A stretch of 64,000 nt of DNA from an uncultured Burkholderiales bacterium. GTDB taxonomy: Bacteria > Pseudomonadota > Gammaproteobacteria > Burkholderiales > Eutrophovitaceae. The position numbers were made by a program, and so were the translations under genes. Of this stretch, positions 19,210-29,596 are shown piece after piece (position 1 is the first letter of the stretch; every line of letters begins with the position of its first letter). Location of the stretch: the NCBI GenBank assembly GCA_951812315.1, contig CATOSA010000019.1, positions 1 through 64,000 on the forward strand, read 5' to 3'. The notes below the pieces were generated by a model. The model was not told the origin of the DNA and did no database searches. It saw only the letters and a list, made by a program, of their open reading frames with translations.

Positions 19210-19370
19210 GAGCAACGGAGTGTAAAAGAAAAATTCGCGACAGTGAAGGGGTCTTGTTCGTGAAAGTTTAAATCAGTTTGGTGAGGGAATCCGCAAGCCT
19301 GCATTGGCGACGCGATTCGCCGATTCAATTGGGCAAAGCCTTTGGAAAATCCCGGAAGGTGTGTCCCCTG

Positions 19371-19379
19371 TGCTACACT
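19371..19379 (+). promoter_or_regulatory. Possible extended -10 promoter for aroC
   Basis: TGCTACACT resembles a TGnTATAAT extended -10 element, with no recognisable -35. It lies 28 bp before the aroC ATG in the thyA-aroC divergent region. Weak evidence. Confidence 0.3.
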
Positions 19380-19406
19380 TCTTCCGTTAATTCAAAGAGT
19401 TCCATC

Positions 19407-20570
19407 ATGTCTGGCAACACCCTGGGGAAGCTGTTTTGTGTCACGTCGTTCGGCGAAAGCCATGGGCCGGCACTCGGTTGTGTGGTCGATGGTTGTCCGC
19501 CTGGACTGGAGTTGAGCGCGGCCGACATTCAGCAGCAACTCGACTGGCGCCGGCCGGGAACGTCGCGCCATGTGACCCAGCGGCGCGAACCGGACACTGT
19601 AGAGATTCTGTCCGGTGTGTTTGAGGGCAAAACAACCGGCACGCCAATCGGCTTGCTGATTCGAAACGTCGATCAACGATCGAAGGATTACGGAAACATC
19701 GCCCAAACGTTTCGCCCCGGACATGCTGACTATACTTACTGGCAGAAGTACGGCACACGTGATTATCGTGGCGGCGGGCGTCAGTCTGCGCGCGAGACCG
19801 CGGTGCGGGTTGCTGCCGGCGCAATTGCGCGCAAATGGCTTGGCGAGCGTTATGGTGTAAAGATACGCGGTTACATGGCGCAACTCGGGCCGATCGAAAT
19901 CGGCTTCAAAAGTTGGGATTCAGTTGGTCAGAATGCTTTTTTTTCGGCGGATCCGGACGTCGTTCCGGAACTCGAGTCGTTCATGGACCGCTTGCGCAAG
20001 TCGGGTGATTCCTGTGGGGCGAAGATATCGGTCGTTGCATCAGGCGTACCGGTTGGCTGGGGTGAGCCGGTGTACGACAAGCTCGACGCGGAAATTGCGT
20101 ACGCGCTAATGAATATCAACGCGGTAAAAGGCGTCGAAATCGGCGCGGGTTTTTCCGCCGTTGGCCAGAAAGGAACCGAGCACAGCGACGAGATGTCGCC
20201 GCAAGGATTCCTGAGCAACAATGCCGGCGGCATACTCGGCGGTATTTCTACCGGCCAGGACATCGTTGCGACAATGGCCGTCAAGCCGACTTCGAGCATC
20301 CGCCTCGATCGACATTCGGTCGACAAGGCGGGCAATTCAGTGATCGTGAATACCAAAGGCCGCCACGACCCATGTGTCGGGATTCGCGCAACGCCGATCG
20401 CTGAGGCGATGTTGGCGCTGGTTCTCGCCGACCACGCATTGCGCCATCGCGCGCAGAACGGTGACGTCGAGACCGGTACGCCTGACATTCCGGCCCAGGC
20501 GCCTCAGGGTGCTATCGACAATCTGCGAGCAGACGCGTCGATGGAAGACTCTGATCCCGACGAAGCCTGA
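19407..20570 (+). CDS. aroC: Chorismate synthase
   Basis: 387 residues; converts 5-enolpyruvylshikimate-3-phosphate to chorismate using reduced FMN, the last shikimate-pathway step and the source of the chorismate used by the trp genes. Signatures [23 protein letters not shown] and [18 protein letters not shown] are present. The C terminus carries an acidic tail rich in Asp and Glu past the catalytic core. I start at the ATG at 19407, which opens with the family sequence [10 protein letters not shown]; the open frame upstream (43 codons) is not conserved sequence. An MFS gene follows 18 bp downstream. Confidence 0.97.
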   Translation: MSGNTLGKLFCVTSFGESHGPALGCVVDGCPPGLELSAADIQQQLDWRRPGTSRHVTQRREPDTVEILSGVFEGKTTGTPIGLLIRNVDQRSKDYGNIAQTFRPGHADYTYWQKYGTRDYRGGGRQSARETAVRVAAGAIARKWLGERYGVKIRGYMAQLGPIEIGFKSWDSVGQNAFFSADPDVVPELESFMDRLRKSGDSCGAKISVVASGVPVGWGEPVYDKLDAEIAYALMNINAVKGVEIGAGFSAVGQKGTEHSDEMSPQGFLSNNAGGILGGISTGQDIVATMAVKPTSSIRLDRHSVDKAGNSVIVNTKGRHDPCVGIRATPIAEAMLALVLADHALRHRAQNGDVETGTPDIPAQAPQGAIDNLRADASMEDSDPDEA

Positions 20571-20588
20571 CTGATCTGCAATCAAACT

Positions 20589-21767
20589 ATGCCCGCCGAT
20601 AACCAGGGCGCGCACCGCGACTCAGGTCGCGGTTTTCTGTTTCTCCGGCTGTCGAATTTCTATCTCTGGTATTTCGCGTTTGTCGGCGCTTATGCGCCTT
20701 TCTTTGCGCTCTATCTGAGCAATCGCGGTTTCGAGCCGTTCCAGATTGCGATGTTGATGGCAGTCGGGCCGGTGGCTCGCATCTTTGTTCCGAATTTCTG
20801 GGCGTGGCTGGCGGACCGCTACCGTGCGCGTGGAAGAATCCAGCGCGCGCTGGCGTTGTCGACGCCATTCATATTTGCGGGCGTACTGCTTCGGCCCGGT
20901 TATGCCGGCATGTTTGCGGTGATGGTCATCTGGAGCGCCCTCTGGTCGGGCGTTTTGCCGCTGGCCGAAGCGGGCACGATGTCGGTATTGCGTGCACGCA
21001 TGGGAATCTACGGGCGCATTCGCCTATGGGGTTCGATCGGATTCATCGTTGTCGTTGTCGCCGGCGGCTATTTGTTCGACCTGGTTGGCATCGATATCCT
21101 GGAGATCGTCATTCTCGTGTTGCTGTCGGTGACGGCAGCGTCGGTATTTGCGCTGCCGCGTGATCGGTCGGATCCAGCGGGTCCCGCCGCAGGCTCACTG
21201 GGTTCGGTATTGTTGAATCCGGGAGTGGCTGGACTGATCGGTGGTTTCTTCCTGATGGCGGTCGCGCACGCGCCGTACAACACGTTCTACTCGATATACC
21301 TTGTAGACGCCGGTTACTCAACAACGACTGTTGGCTGGTTATGGGCGCTCGGCGTGATCGCCGAGATCGCGTTGTTTCTGTGGTTGCCACACATGATGCG
21401 CCGCTGGCGGCTGGGGCAGATTCTCGTGGCCTGCTTCTGTTTTGCGATTGCCCGCTTTCTGATGATCGGTTGGGGACTGAACAGCCTGGCGATTCTCGCT
21501 GTCGCGCAGTTGATGCATGCGATGACGTTCGGGGCATTTCATGCCGCTGGTGTCGCCGCGACCCACAAGGTGTTCCGTGGCGACCTGCAATCGCGCGGAC
21601 AGGCTTTGTATTCCAGTCTTGGTTATGGCGCCGGCGGGGCTATCGGAACTGTTGCTGCCGGATACGCCTGGCAAAGTCTGGGTGGTGCCATGACGTTCAC
21701 GCTGTCTGCGGTCATAGCGACGATCGCGCTGTTGATCGTCGGCAAGGGTTTGCCAAAGCTGCAGTAG
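20589..21767 (+). CDS. MFS transporter, HcaT-like (MFS_1_like)
   Basis: 392 residues with about 12 hydrophobic segments and the N-terminal RLSNFYLWYFAFVGAYAPFFALYL typical of the 3-phenylpropionate transporter (HcaT)/LacY-related group. The DRYRARGR loop after helix 2 corresponds to MFS motif A. The substrate is unknown; genes of this type often follow aroC in betaproteobacteria, which need not imply aromatic acid transport. The start lies 18 bp after the aroC stop, suggesting cotranscription. Confidence 0.85.
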   Translation: MPADNQGAHRDSGRGFLFLRLSNFYLWYFAFVGAYAPFFALYLSNRGFEPFQIAMLMAVGPVARIFVPNFWAWLADRYRARGRIQRALALSTPFIFAGVLLRPGYAGMFAVMVIWSALWSGVLPLAEAGTMSVLRARMGIYGRIRLWGSIGFIVVVVAGGYLFDLVGIDILEIVILVLLSVTAASVFALPRDRSDPAGPAAGSLGSVLLNPGVAGLIGGFFLMAVAHAPYNTFYSIYLVDAGYSTTTVGWLWALGVIAEIALFLWLPHMMRRWRLGQILVACFCFAIARFLMIGWGLNSLAILAVAQLMHAMTFGAFHAAGVAATHKVFRGDLQSRGQALYSSLGYGAGGAIGTVAAGYAWQSLGGAMTFTLSAVIATIALLIVGKGLPKLQ

Positions 21768-21810
21768 CGTGACCGTCAGTGACGCAAGCGCCAGATTTCG
21801 CGACGCAATA

Positions 21811-21819
21811 TGTCATAAT
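21811..21819 (+). promoter_or_regulatory. Possible extended -10 promoter for leuC
   Basis: TGTCATAAT fits an extended -10 element, 26 bp before the leuC ATG, in a locally AT-rich stretch. No good -35 is seen. Confidence 0.3.
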
Positions 21820-21845
21820 TTTGATTTACGTGACGCGTCGCAACA

Positions 21846-23252
21846 ATGCTTCAGACTCTCTACGACAAACTTTGGGACAGCCACGTCGTGCGAACCGAGC
21901 CCGACGGAACGGCACTGATTTACATCGACCGGCACCTGGTTCATGAGGTAACCAGTCCGCAGGCCTTTGAAGGGCTGAAACTGGCGAATCGCAAGCCATG
22001 GCGTATGGATTCTGTGGTTGCCACGGCCGACCACAATACGCCAACGACAGACTGGGATAAGGGAATACAGGATCCGATTTCGCGTCTGCAGGTTGAAACG
22101 CTGGACGCCAACATGCGCGAGCATGTGCCGAAGGTCTATTTCCCGTTTCTAGACCATCGTCAGGGAATCGTGCATGTCATCGGGCCGGAGCAGGGCGCGA
22201 CATTGCCGGGCATGACTGTCGTTTGCGGCGATTCCCATACCAGCACCCACGGCGCATTCGGCTGTCTTGCGCACGGCATCGGAACGTCGGAAGTCGAACA
22301 CGTGCTTGCGACGCAGTGTCTGGTGCAAAAGAAGATGAAGAACATGCTGGTCGAGGTCAATGGACAGCTTGGTCGTGGTGTGACTGCCAAGGATGTGGCG
22401 CTTGCGGTCATCGGCAAGATCGGCACTGCCGGCGGCACTGGCTATGCGATCGAGTTCGGCGGGCAGGCCATTCGAGGCCTTACGATGGAAGGCCGGATGA
22501 CCCTTTGCAATATGGCCATCGAGGCGGGTGCGCGCGCCGGCATGATTGCCGTTGACGATGTCACGATCGATTTTCTGAAGGGACGGACATTCGCGCCCAA
22601 GGGCGAGATGTGGGATCGCGCAGTGAAATACTGGCGAACGCTCAAGAGCGACGATCACGCGCCGTTCGATCTTGTCGTGCAGCTGGACGCTGGCGAGATC
22701 AGTCCACAGGTCACTTGGGGCACTTCGCCCGAAATGGTCATGGCGGTAGATGCGCGTGTTCCGGATCCGGAAAAGGAACGCGACGAAGTCCGCCGTGAAG
22801 GCATGGAGCGCGCCCTTGTTTATATGGGGCTGGAGCCAAATACTCCCGCGACCGGTATCAAGGTCGACAAAGTTTTCATCGGCTCGTGTACCAATTCGAG
22901 AATCGAGGATCTTCGGGCCGCGGCGCAAGTGGTGAAGGGCCGCAGTGTGGCGTCGAACATCGCGCTGGCGATGGTGGTGCCAGGATCAGGGCCGATCAAG
23001 GAGCAGGCTGAGAAAGAAGGCCTGGACCGTATTTTTACCGACGCCGGTTTCGAGTGGCGGCAACCGGGATGCTCAATGTGTCTCGCGATGAACAATGACC
23101 GGCTCGAACCGCGCGAACGCTGCGCATCAACGTCGAACCGCAATTTCGAAGGTAGACAGGGCGCTGGCGGGCGTACCCATCTTGTCAGCCCGGCGATGGC
23201 TGCAGGTGCGGCGATTGCGGGACATTTTGTGGATGTGCGTTCTGAATTTTAG
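21846..23252 (+). CDS. leuC: 3-isopropylmalate dehydratase large subunit
   Basis: 468 residues of an aconitase-family protein that, with LeuD, isomerises 2-isopropylmalate to 3-isopropylmalate. The three [4Fe-4S] cysteines are visible in FIGSCTNSR and in GCSMCLAMN. Other signatures: [14 protein letters not shown] and HVLATQC. It leads the leuC-leuD-leuB cluster, with asd after it, as in many betaproteobacteria. Confidence 0.98.
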   Translation: MLQTLYDKLWDSHVVRTEPDGTALIYIDRHLVHEVTSPQAFEGLKLANRKPWRMDSVVATADHNTPTTDWDKGIQDPISRLQVETLDANMREHVPKVYFPFLDHRQGIVHVIGPEQGATLPGMTVVCGDSHTSTHGAFGCLAHGIGTSEVEHVLATQCLVQKKMKNMLVEVNGQLGRGVTAKDVALAVIGKIGTAGGTGYAIEFGGQAIRGLTMEGRMTLCNMAIEAGARAGMIAVDDVTIDFLKGRTFAPKGEMWDRAVKYWRTLKSDDHAPFDLVVQLDAGEISPQVTWGTSPEMVMAVDARVPDPEKERDEVRREGMERALVYMGLEPNTPATGIKVDKVFIGSCTNSRIEDLRAAAQVVKGRSVASNIALAMVVPGSGPIKEQAEKEGLDRIFTDAGFEWRQPGCSMCLAMNNDRLEPRERCASTSNRNFEGRQGAGGRTHLVSPAMAAGAAIAGHFVDVRSEF

Positions 23253-23338
23253 AAACGATTAAGAGTTCGACGCCGCGGCACTTGGATGAAGCGGTATTTG
23301 GACGAAGCGGGCGCGAACGATCAGGAGTGATTTGCATC

Positions 23339-23980
23339 ATGGAGAAGTTTACAAATATGGAGAGCGTTGTTGCGCAGCTGGACCGGGGCAACGTCGATAC
23401 TGACGCAATTATTCCAAAGCAGTTTCTGAAGTCGATCAAACGATCGGGGTTTGGTGCAAACCTGTTTGACGCATGGCGCTTCCTGGATCACGGCGAACCG
23501 GGTATTGACGCGTCGACGCGTCAACTCAACCCCGATTTTGTGCTCAACCAGTCACGTTACGAAGGCGCGAGCATTTTGCTCGCACGCAAGAATTTCGGAT
23601 GCGGTTCGTCGCGCGAGCATGCAGCTTGGGCGCTTTCTGACTACGGTTTCAAGGCGGTTATCGCACCGAGTTTCGGAGACATTTTCTTCAATAATTCGTT
23701 GAAGAACGGCCTGTTGCCGATCAGGCTTGCCGACAGTGAAGTCGACCGGTTGTTTCATGATTGCGAAGCGTTTCCGGGCTTCCGTCTGAAAGTCGATCTT
23801 GAGCAGCAGACGGTTTCCTATCTTGACGGCAGCCATGTGTTCCGCTTTGATATCGACCCGTTCCGAAAGCACTGTTTACTAAACGGTCTCGACGAGATCG
23901 GTCTGACGCTGCGCCATGCCGATGCGATCAGGGCCTACGAAGAAAAGCACAAGACCGAACAGCCGTGGCTTTTCTCGTAA
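23339..23980 (+). CDS. leuD: 3-isopropylmalate dehydratase small subunit
   Basis: 213 residues, the swivelling domain that completes the LeuC active site. Conserved segments are [15 protein letters not shown], the substrate-binding [15 protein letters not shown] and [16 protein letters not shown]. The ATG at 23339 follows an AGGAGTG site at good spacing; the open frame extends 19 codons upstream without family similarity. It starts 86 bp after leuC. Confidence 0.97.
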   Translation: MEKFTNMESVVAQLDRGNVDTDAIIPKQFLKSIKRSGFGANLFDAWRFLDHGEPGIDASTRQLNPDFVLNQSRYEGASILLARKNFGCGSSREHAAWALSDYGFKAVIAPSFGDIFFNNSLKNGLLPIRLADSEVDRLFHDCEAFPGFRLKVDLEQQTVSYLDGSHVFRFDIDPFRKHCLLNGLDEIGLTLRHADAIRAYEEKHKTEQPWLFS

Positions 23981-24149
23981 CGCCAGTCAGTGCACGTAGC
24001 TTAGCGGCGCATAGCACTACCCTAGCGCGCGCATCGTTTGTGCCAGCCGCGGCCGGCAAACAGGGCCGGCCCTATTTGTGGGAAACATTTGTTAGCGACG
24101 TCTGCGCATTCGTTTTCCTGTTCTTTAAATTCCTACTTACGGATCCATT

Positions 24150-25214
24150 ATGAAAATTGCAGTTCTTCCCGGCGACGGTATCGGCCCGGAAATTATCGAG
24201 CAAGCTATGAGAGTCGTTGACGCATTGCGAGGAGCAGGTCTCGACATCGAGACCGAGCAGGCGTCAATCGGAGGTGCCGGATATGACCAACATGGCGACC
24301 CGTTGCCGGCATCGACTCTCGAGCTGGCAAAGGCAGCGGACGCCGTGATGCTCGGTGCCGTTGGCGGCCGACAATATGATGCACTTGAACGCGAAAAACG
24401 CCCGGAGCAAGGCTTGCTGCGCATCCGCAAGGAGCTGGGGCTGTTTGCGAACTTGCGCCCGGCTATTGTCTACAAGGAACTGGCCCACGCGTCATCCTTG
24501 AAGCCGGAACTGGTCAACGATCTGGATGTAATGATTCTTCGCGAACTGACCGGAGACATTTATTTCGGCCAGCCGCGCGGCCAGCGCAAGACGGACACCG
24601 GGGAGCGCGAAGGTTTCGACACGATGAAGTACAGCGAATCGGAAATCTTTCGAATCGCACATGTTGCGTTCGGGATTGCCCGAAAGCGTAGCCGCAAACT
24701 CTGTTCGGTTGATAAAGCGAATGTTCTCGATACGAGTATATTGTGGCGCGAAGTCGTATCCGATGTCGCGAAGGAATACTCTGACGTCGAACTGACGCAT
24801 ATGTATGTCGACAATGCGGCGATGCAATTGGTGCGAGCGCCGAAACAGTTTGACGTGATCCTGACAGGAAATATGTTTGGCGACATTCTGTCAGACGAAG
24901 CGTCGATGTTGACCGGCTCGATCGGGATGTTGCCGTCTGCGTCGTTCGACGCCGGGAACAAGGGTCTGTATGAGCCCATACATGGCTCGGCGCCCGACAT
25001 TGCCGGGCAAAATCTGGCAAATCCGCTGGCGACGATTCTGTCGATGGCGATGATGATGCGTTACACATTCAATCTGGAAGAGGTGGCGCGGCAGATCGAG
25101 ACTGCGGTGAGCGCGGTTCTCGGGCAAGGCTTGCGTACCCCTGACATATTCGAGCCCGGAATGCGCAAAGTCGGCACGGTGGAGATGGGCGACGCGATCG
25201 TCGCGGCATTGTGA
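24150..25214 (+). CDS. leuB: 3-isopropylmalate dehydrogenase
   Basis: 354 residues; NAD-dependent oxidative decarboxylation of 3-isopropylmalate in leucine synthesis. It shows LPGDGIGPE at the N terminus, the substrate arginines in LGLFANLRP and [10 protein letters not shown], the DKANVL segment, and the metal site [15 protein letters not shown] followed by [10 protein letters not shown]. It lies 169 bp after leuD; the gap contains a GC-rich hairpin (GCCGGC-aaacag-GGCCGGC near 24050-24071) without a U-run. Confidence 0.98.
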   Translation: MKIAVLPGDGIGPEIIEQAMRVVDALRGAGLDIETEQASIGGAGYDQHGDPLPASTLELAKAADAVMLGAVGGRQYDALEREKRPEQGLLRIRKELGLFANLRPAIVYKELAHASSLKPELVNDLDVMILRELTGDIYFGQPRGQRKTDTGEREGFDTMKYSESEIFRIAHVAFGIARKRSRKLCSVDKANVLDTSILWREVVSDVAKEYSDVELTHMYVDNAAMQLVRAPKQFDVILTGNMFGDILSDEASMLTGSIGMLPSASFDAGNKGLYEPIHGSAPDIAGQNLANPLATILSMAMMMRYTFNLEEVARQIETAVSAVLGQGLRTPDIFEPGMRKVGTVEMGDAIVAAL

Positions 25215-25292
25215 TGACAGCCGCATCGTTTGCAATGACGCCGGTCTGAGTCAGGCTTTGCGAATAGCGCAACAAGGAAGCAGGGAAGGATT

Positions 25293-26402
25293 ATGAGAGT
25301 TGGTATTGTTGGTTGGCGCGGCATGGTCGGGTCAGTTCTCATGCAACGCATGCTTGCCGAGGGCGACTTTGGCCTGATTGAACCAGTGTTTTTCACTACA
25401 TCCCAGGTGGGCGCTGCCGCTCCCGACGTAGGACAGGGAAGCGCTGCACTCAAAGACGCGAACGACGTGGACGAGCTTGCGCAAGTGGACGTAGTGATCT
25501 CATGCCAGGGCGGTGACTACACGCGGTCGGTTCATTCGCGCTTGAGAGGCGGAGGCTGGCAGGGACACTGGATCGACGCTGCGTCTGCGTTGCGCATGAA
25601 TGCCGACGCAGTCATCGTTCTTGACCCGGTCAATCTGGCAGTAATCGAGGCAGCGATTGACAAAGGCATAAAGGATTTTATTGGCGGCAACTGCACTGTG
25701 AGCCTGATGTTGATGGCGATGCACGGGTTGTTGCGCGAATCTCTGGTCGAGTGGATGTCGGTTATGACGTATCAGGCCGCATCCGGCGGTGGCGCGCAAC
25801 AGATGCGAGAACTGGTTGCGCAGATGGGGTTTACTCACAAGGCGGTACAACCCTTGCTAAATGATTCTTCGTCATCGATTCTCGACATTGATAGTGCGGT
25901 TACTGAAGCGTTGCGATCGGCTGAATTGCCTACCGAACAAATTGGCGTGCCGTTGGCAGGAAGCTTGATTCCGTGGATCGATCAGGATCGTGGCAATGGC
26001 CAGAGCCGCGAGGAGTGGAAAGCGGGTGCCGAGGGAAACAAGATACTCGGATTGGAATCGGCTCCCATACCTATCGACGGTATTTGCGTGCGAGTAGGGG
26101 CGATGCGGTGCCACAGTCAGGCGCTGACATTCAAGCTGTCACGCAACTTGCCAATGGAAGAGATTGAATCCCTGCTTGACGGGGCGAATGATTGGGTAAA
26201 GGTGGTCCCAAACCGCAGGACGGAAAGCATTGAACAGCTGTCACCGGCGGCGGTTAGCGGCAATTTGTCTATTCCAATCGGGCGTTTACGTAAGCTGCCT
26301 ATTGGGGACGAGTACGTTTCCGCGTTTACTGTAGGCGACCAGTTGTTGTGGGGAGCGGCGGAACCGCTGCGCAGAATGTTACGAATTCTGGTTAGTATAT
26401 GA
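25293..26402 (+). CDS. asd: Aspartate-semialdehyde dehydrogenase
   Basis: 369 residues; NADPH-dependent reduction of aspartyl phosphate in the path to lysine, threonine and methionine. Catalytic Cys134 is in [10 protein letters not shown], with [11 protein letters not shown] and the nucleotide-binding VGWRGMVGS at the N terminus. This is the proteobacterial Asd subtype. An AAGGAAGCAGGGAAGG stretch precedes the ATG. It closes the leu cluster and feeds the same aspartate pathway as dapB and metZ elsewhere in the window. Confidence 0.98.
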   Translation: MRVGIVGWRGMVGSVLMQRMLAEGDFGLIEPVFFTTSQVGAAAPDVGQGSAALKDANDVDELAQVDVVISCQGGDYTRSVHSRLRGGGWQGHWIDAASALRMNADAVIVLDPVNLAVIEAAIDKGIKDFIGGNCTVSLMLMAMHGLLRESLVEWMSVMTYQAASGGGAQQMRELVAQMGFTHKAVQPLLNDSSSSILDIDSAVTEALRSAELPTEQIGVPLAGSLIPWIDQDRGNGQSREEWKAGAEGNKILGLESAPIPIDGICVRVGAMRCHSQALTFKLSRNLPMEEIESLLDGANDWVKVVPNRRTESIEQLSPAAVSGNLSIPIGRLRKLPIGDEYVSAFTVGDQLLWGAAEPLRRMLRILVSI

Positions 26403-26426
26403 CGTATTTTGCGCGTGTAAGAAGAT

Positions 26427-26478
26427 TTTCGAATTATGAATTTGTTTGAAAAAAAGGGAGTTACGGCATAATTCGAAA
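26427..26478. promoter_or_regulatory. 12-bp perfect inverted repeat between asd and fimV
   Basis: TTTCGAATTATG (26427-26438) and CATAATTCGAAA (26467-26478) are exact complements around a 28-base A-rich loop, in a 145-bp intergenic stretch much richer in A and T than its surroundings. It starts 25 bp after asd. It could be an operator for the fimV promoter or an unusual transcript end; it does not fit a standard terminator because no U-run follows. Confidence 0.45.
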
Positions 26479-26547
26479 CCGTACGTTAGCTTGCATATAT
26501 AACTACATGATGTTACTTTAAATGCACAGTTCTAAACGACATTCAGG

Positions 26548-29493
26548 ATGGGCGCTTTGAGAAGGATTAACCTGCGCGCTTGGGTCAGCGGCGCCCTCAT
26601 TGCTGCCGCGAGCCTGAATACCAACGCCGCAGGCCTCGGAAGGTTGGATGTAAAGTCGGTACTGGGTGAGCCGCTCCGCGCGGAAGTAGCGGTGCTTGCC
26701 AAAGCAGGCGAATGGTCTTCCCTGAAGGTGCAACTGGCCTCGCCACAGGCCTACGATGCCGCCAGCCTGATTTACACGCCTCTTGTGTCGCAGCTCGCCG
26801 TGACACTGCATCTCGATGAGGGTGAAAAACCAGTCGTCAGAATAACCTCGGCCGGACCGATCAATGACGCTGTCCTGGATCTGTTGCTTGAACTGACCTG
26901 GGCCTCGGGTCGCGTCACGCGAGAGTACACCGCATTCATAGATCCACCGTTCATCGCTGCGGAACGCGACCAACAACGCGTTGATGAAGAGATTGCTGCA
27001 ACCCGCGCCCTCGAAGAAGCGGCGCGCGGTGCCGAAACGCAGGCTGCGACCGTACCGCCCGCGCCGACTCCAGAACCGTTACCCGAAGAGCCGCTAGACA
27101 TAGAGGAGCTACTCGAGGACCCGATGGCCGAAGAATCGCCCGCTGAGATCGCCACACAAGAGGCAGATCTGGGTCCGGTCGAAACATTTGGAGGAACGGC
27201 GCCGACATTGCTTGGCACGGTCCCGACGATACCTTCCTCCGAAGACACGAATTCGGTTATTGCGGATGAGTCTCTTTACATCACGGACGAGCCGATAAAA
27301 GTTGTCAGAGGCGATACGCTGTCAAAGATTGCGCTCGCAAACAAGCCGGCAGGTGTGACGCTGAATCAAATGCTTGTCGTATTGTTACGCAACAATCCGC
27401 AGGCATTCTCCGGAAACAACATGAATCGGCTGCGCGCCGGCAAGATTATCCAGCTTGCCGATCCGGAGGAGTATCGCCAAGTCACCGTCGCTGAAGCAAA
27501 CAACGAAGTGCGTGTTCAGACGACCAACTGGAAAGCATATAAACAGCAACTTGCAGCGGCAACAGCGCAGCGGCCGGAAGAACTACCGCAGCAGGCTGCC
27601 GGCGGTACGGTTACCCCTAAAATACAAGAGCAGGCCCCGTCATCAACTGATGGCTCGTCACCAGAAGTGGTCAAGTTGTCCAAGGGCGAGCCTGCCGCAG
27701 GGCAAGGCACGAATCAGGGCGCTTCTGCGGCGCTGCAGGAAAAATTGGTCTCGACCGAAAACGCACTTGAGGAGTCAAATCAGCGCGTCGCACGGCTTGA
27801 AAAAATCATCAAGGACCTGGAGAGGCTGGCCGAAGTAGAAAACCAGGACATGGCCGAAATGCAGTCTCAGGCAGGCGCAGCAGTTCAACCTGCGCCAACT
27901 CCTGCCGTGCCTCCAGCTGCTACGATGACTCCGGACAAACCTTCCCAACCGCCAGCGCCAGCCAAGCCGGACCAGGCGTCAGAAAATATCCAGCCGGCGC
28001 CCGATTCTGCTGCGCCGGCGAAGCCCGGGCAGACCAATCAGCAAGCAGCGACTACTGGTACAGCCGCGACTCCGGCGGCCACCCCGAAACCGCCTGCTGC
28101 TACAGCAACCACGCAACCCAAACCGAAACCCGCTGCACGCCACCCGCGCAGCCGGCCGCCACCGAGCTTGCTCGACAAAGCGCTTGCACAACCATATCTG
28201 ATTGCAATTCCGGTGATTGTTATTGCATTGATCGGACTAGTGGTTTGGCGGCTTCGCGGCCGCTTTTCCTCTTTGAGGGGAGGATTCGGGAAAGCGTCCG
28301 GCGGCGCTGCAACTGCGGTTGATTCGGAGACTGCCTCGGGTACGTTCTCTCCGGATGCCACTGACATCGGACTGGCGGGCAGAAGTGGAGAAACTGGCGA
28401 GCAAGTCGATCCGTTAGAGGAGGCTGAAATCTTCCTCGCATACGGCCGTGACGCACAAGCTGAAGAATTGCTCCAGGAAGCAATCGCCACACACCCGACG
28501 CGATACGATATTCACTTGAAATTGCTGGAAATCTACGCGAAGCAGAGCAATACAGAGGCGTTTGAGAAGGTTGCACGCACCATCCAGCAAGATGCGGGAA
28601 GCGAAGGCGAGGTCTGGCAGCATGTCGCCAGGCTCGGCTACTCAATGGATCCCGAAAATCCGCGTTACGCTGAAGGTGCCGGCGAGCAGGGCGGGCAAAC
28701 GGATCATGATCAAACTGCTGCTACTGCCACCGACATGTCGCCTGCCGAGCACCTGGATTTCGATGTGGGAGTCGGCGACAGCACCGACCTGGGTGCGTCT
28801 TCAAATTCTGAAACTGACATTGATCTTGGCGAAAACGATGATTTCGCGAAGACTCAGGTGATGAGTCCGGCCACGTCGGATCCTGGCGATGATTCCACTG
28901 CAATTGAATCCGACCTGAATCTCGACTTGCCGCCGCTTGAAAGCGGTGCCAGTGCGCTGGATTTGTCTGTCGGTGACGGCGACGGTGACAATAGCGTCGA
29001 TTTTGACTTCGATAGCAACAAGGTTAGGGATCAGCCTGAGAATTCGGAGGCAGCGGAGGAGACCGCGACAACAAATTTTGACCCCGGCCTCGAGTTCAAC
29101 CTCGACGACATGTCGTTTGGCAGCGATAGCGAGGAACAAGCCGAATCGTTGGAGACCGAGTCGTTGGAGGCGCCATCGCTGGAGACCGGATCGCTGGACA
29201 CTACGGCTCTGGATTCCGCGTCGTTGGAGTCTGTGTCTTCGGATGCGCCGCCGGCTCTGGATCTGTCAGGAATCAGTCTGGATCTTGACGCCACGACGAC
29301 TGGCAATGGCCCGTCGGATGCGTCAGGCAAGGATGACAAGTGGTATGAAGTTCAGACCAAGTTTGACCTTGCCAAGGCGTATCAGGAAATGGGCGACAAT
29401 GACGGTGCCCGAGAAATTCTCAAGGAAGTCATTTCCGAAGGCGATTCGGATCAGAAGTCTGCTGCAGAGACCGTCCTCTCCTCTCTCGGCTAG
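26548..29493 (+). CDS. fimV: FimV-like peptidoglycan-binding inner-membrane protein
   Basis: 981 residues. An N-terminal signal segment precedes the conserved FimV N-domain (GLGRLDVKSVLGEPLRAEV). A LysM motif (VVRGDTLSKIA) lies near residue 252, a predicted coiled coil near 390-430, a Pro/Ala-rich linker near 450-540, and one transmembrane segment at about 549-568. The cytoplasmic part has a TPR-like block, a long Asp/Glu/Ser-rich region and the C-terminal FimV motif (EVQTKFDLAKAYQEMGD). Family members organise type IV pili and polar functions. The arrangement asd-fimV-truA-trpF is typical of betaproteobacteria. The start is the ATG before a basic, then hydrophobic, N terminus. Confidence 0.93.
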   Translation: MGALRRINLRAWVSGALIAAASLNTNAAGLGRLDVKSVLGEPLRAEVAVLAKAGEWSSLKVQLASPQAYDAASLIYTPLVSQLAVTLHLDEGEKPVVRITSAGPINDAVLDLLLELTWASGRVTREYTAFIDPPFIAAERDQQRVDEEIAATRALEEAARGAETQAATVPPAPTPEPLPEEPLDIEELLEDPMAEESPAEIATQEADLGPVETFGGTAPTLLGTVPTIPSSEDTNSVIADESLYITDEPIKVVRGDTLSKIALANKPAGVTLNQMLVVLLRNNPQAFSGNNMNRLRAGKIIQLADPEEYRQVTVAEANNEVRVQTTNWKAYKQQLAAATAQRPEELPQQAAGGTVTPKIQEQAPSSTDGSSPEVVKLSKGEPAAGQGTNQGASAALQEKLVSTENALEESNQRVARLEKIIKDLERLAEVENQDMAEMQSQAGAAVQPAPTPAVPPAATMTPDKPSQPPAPAKPDQASENIQPAPDSAAPAKPGQTNQQAATTGTAATPAATPKPPAATATTQPKPKPAARHPRSRPPPSLLDKALAQPYLIAIPVIVIALIGLVVWRLRGRFSSLRGGFGKASGGAATAVDSETASGTFSPDATDIGLAGRSGETGEQVDPLEEAEIFLAYGRDAQAEELLQEAIATHPTRYDIHLKLLEIYAKQSNTEAFEKVARTIQQDAGSEGEVWQHVARLGYSMDPENPRYAEGAGEQGGQTDHDQTAATATDMSPAEHLDFDVGVGDSTDLGASSNSETDIDLGENDDFAKTQVMSPATSDPGDDSTAIESDLNLDLPPLESGASALDLSVGDGDGDNSVDFDFDSNKVRDQPENSEAAEETATTNFDPGLEFNLDDMSFGSDSEEQAESLETESLEAPSLETGSLDTTALDSASLESVSSDAPPALDLSGISLDLDATTTGNGPSDASGKDDKWYEVQTKFDLAKAYQEMGDNDGAREILKEVISEGDSDQKSAAETVLSSLG
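29146..29235 (+). repeat. 15-bp tandem repeat inside fimV, about six units
   Basis: Six consecutive 15-bp units of the form TCGTTGGAGNCNNNN, diverging towards the 3' end, encode the pentapeptides SLETE, SLEAP, SLETG, SLDTT, ALDSA and SLESV. Copy-number change would keep the reading frame and only alter the length of the acidic cytoplasmic region. Confidence 0.8.
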
Positions 29494-29596
29494 CAGCCAA
29501 ATCCCCCTGAGTCTGGCAGACTGCCAGATTACGATTTCCCGGGCACGCTCGCTGATTCGCGACGGTTGATGTGGTGTCCCAATTGCAGGATTTCCG

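Noticed and set aside
23981-24149. Small gene or terminator between leuD and leuB
   Set aside because: The short open frame has no protein-like sequence or ribosome site, and the GC-rich hairpin lacks a U-run.
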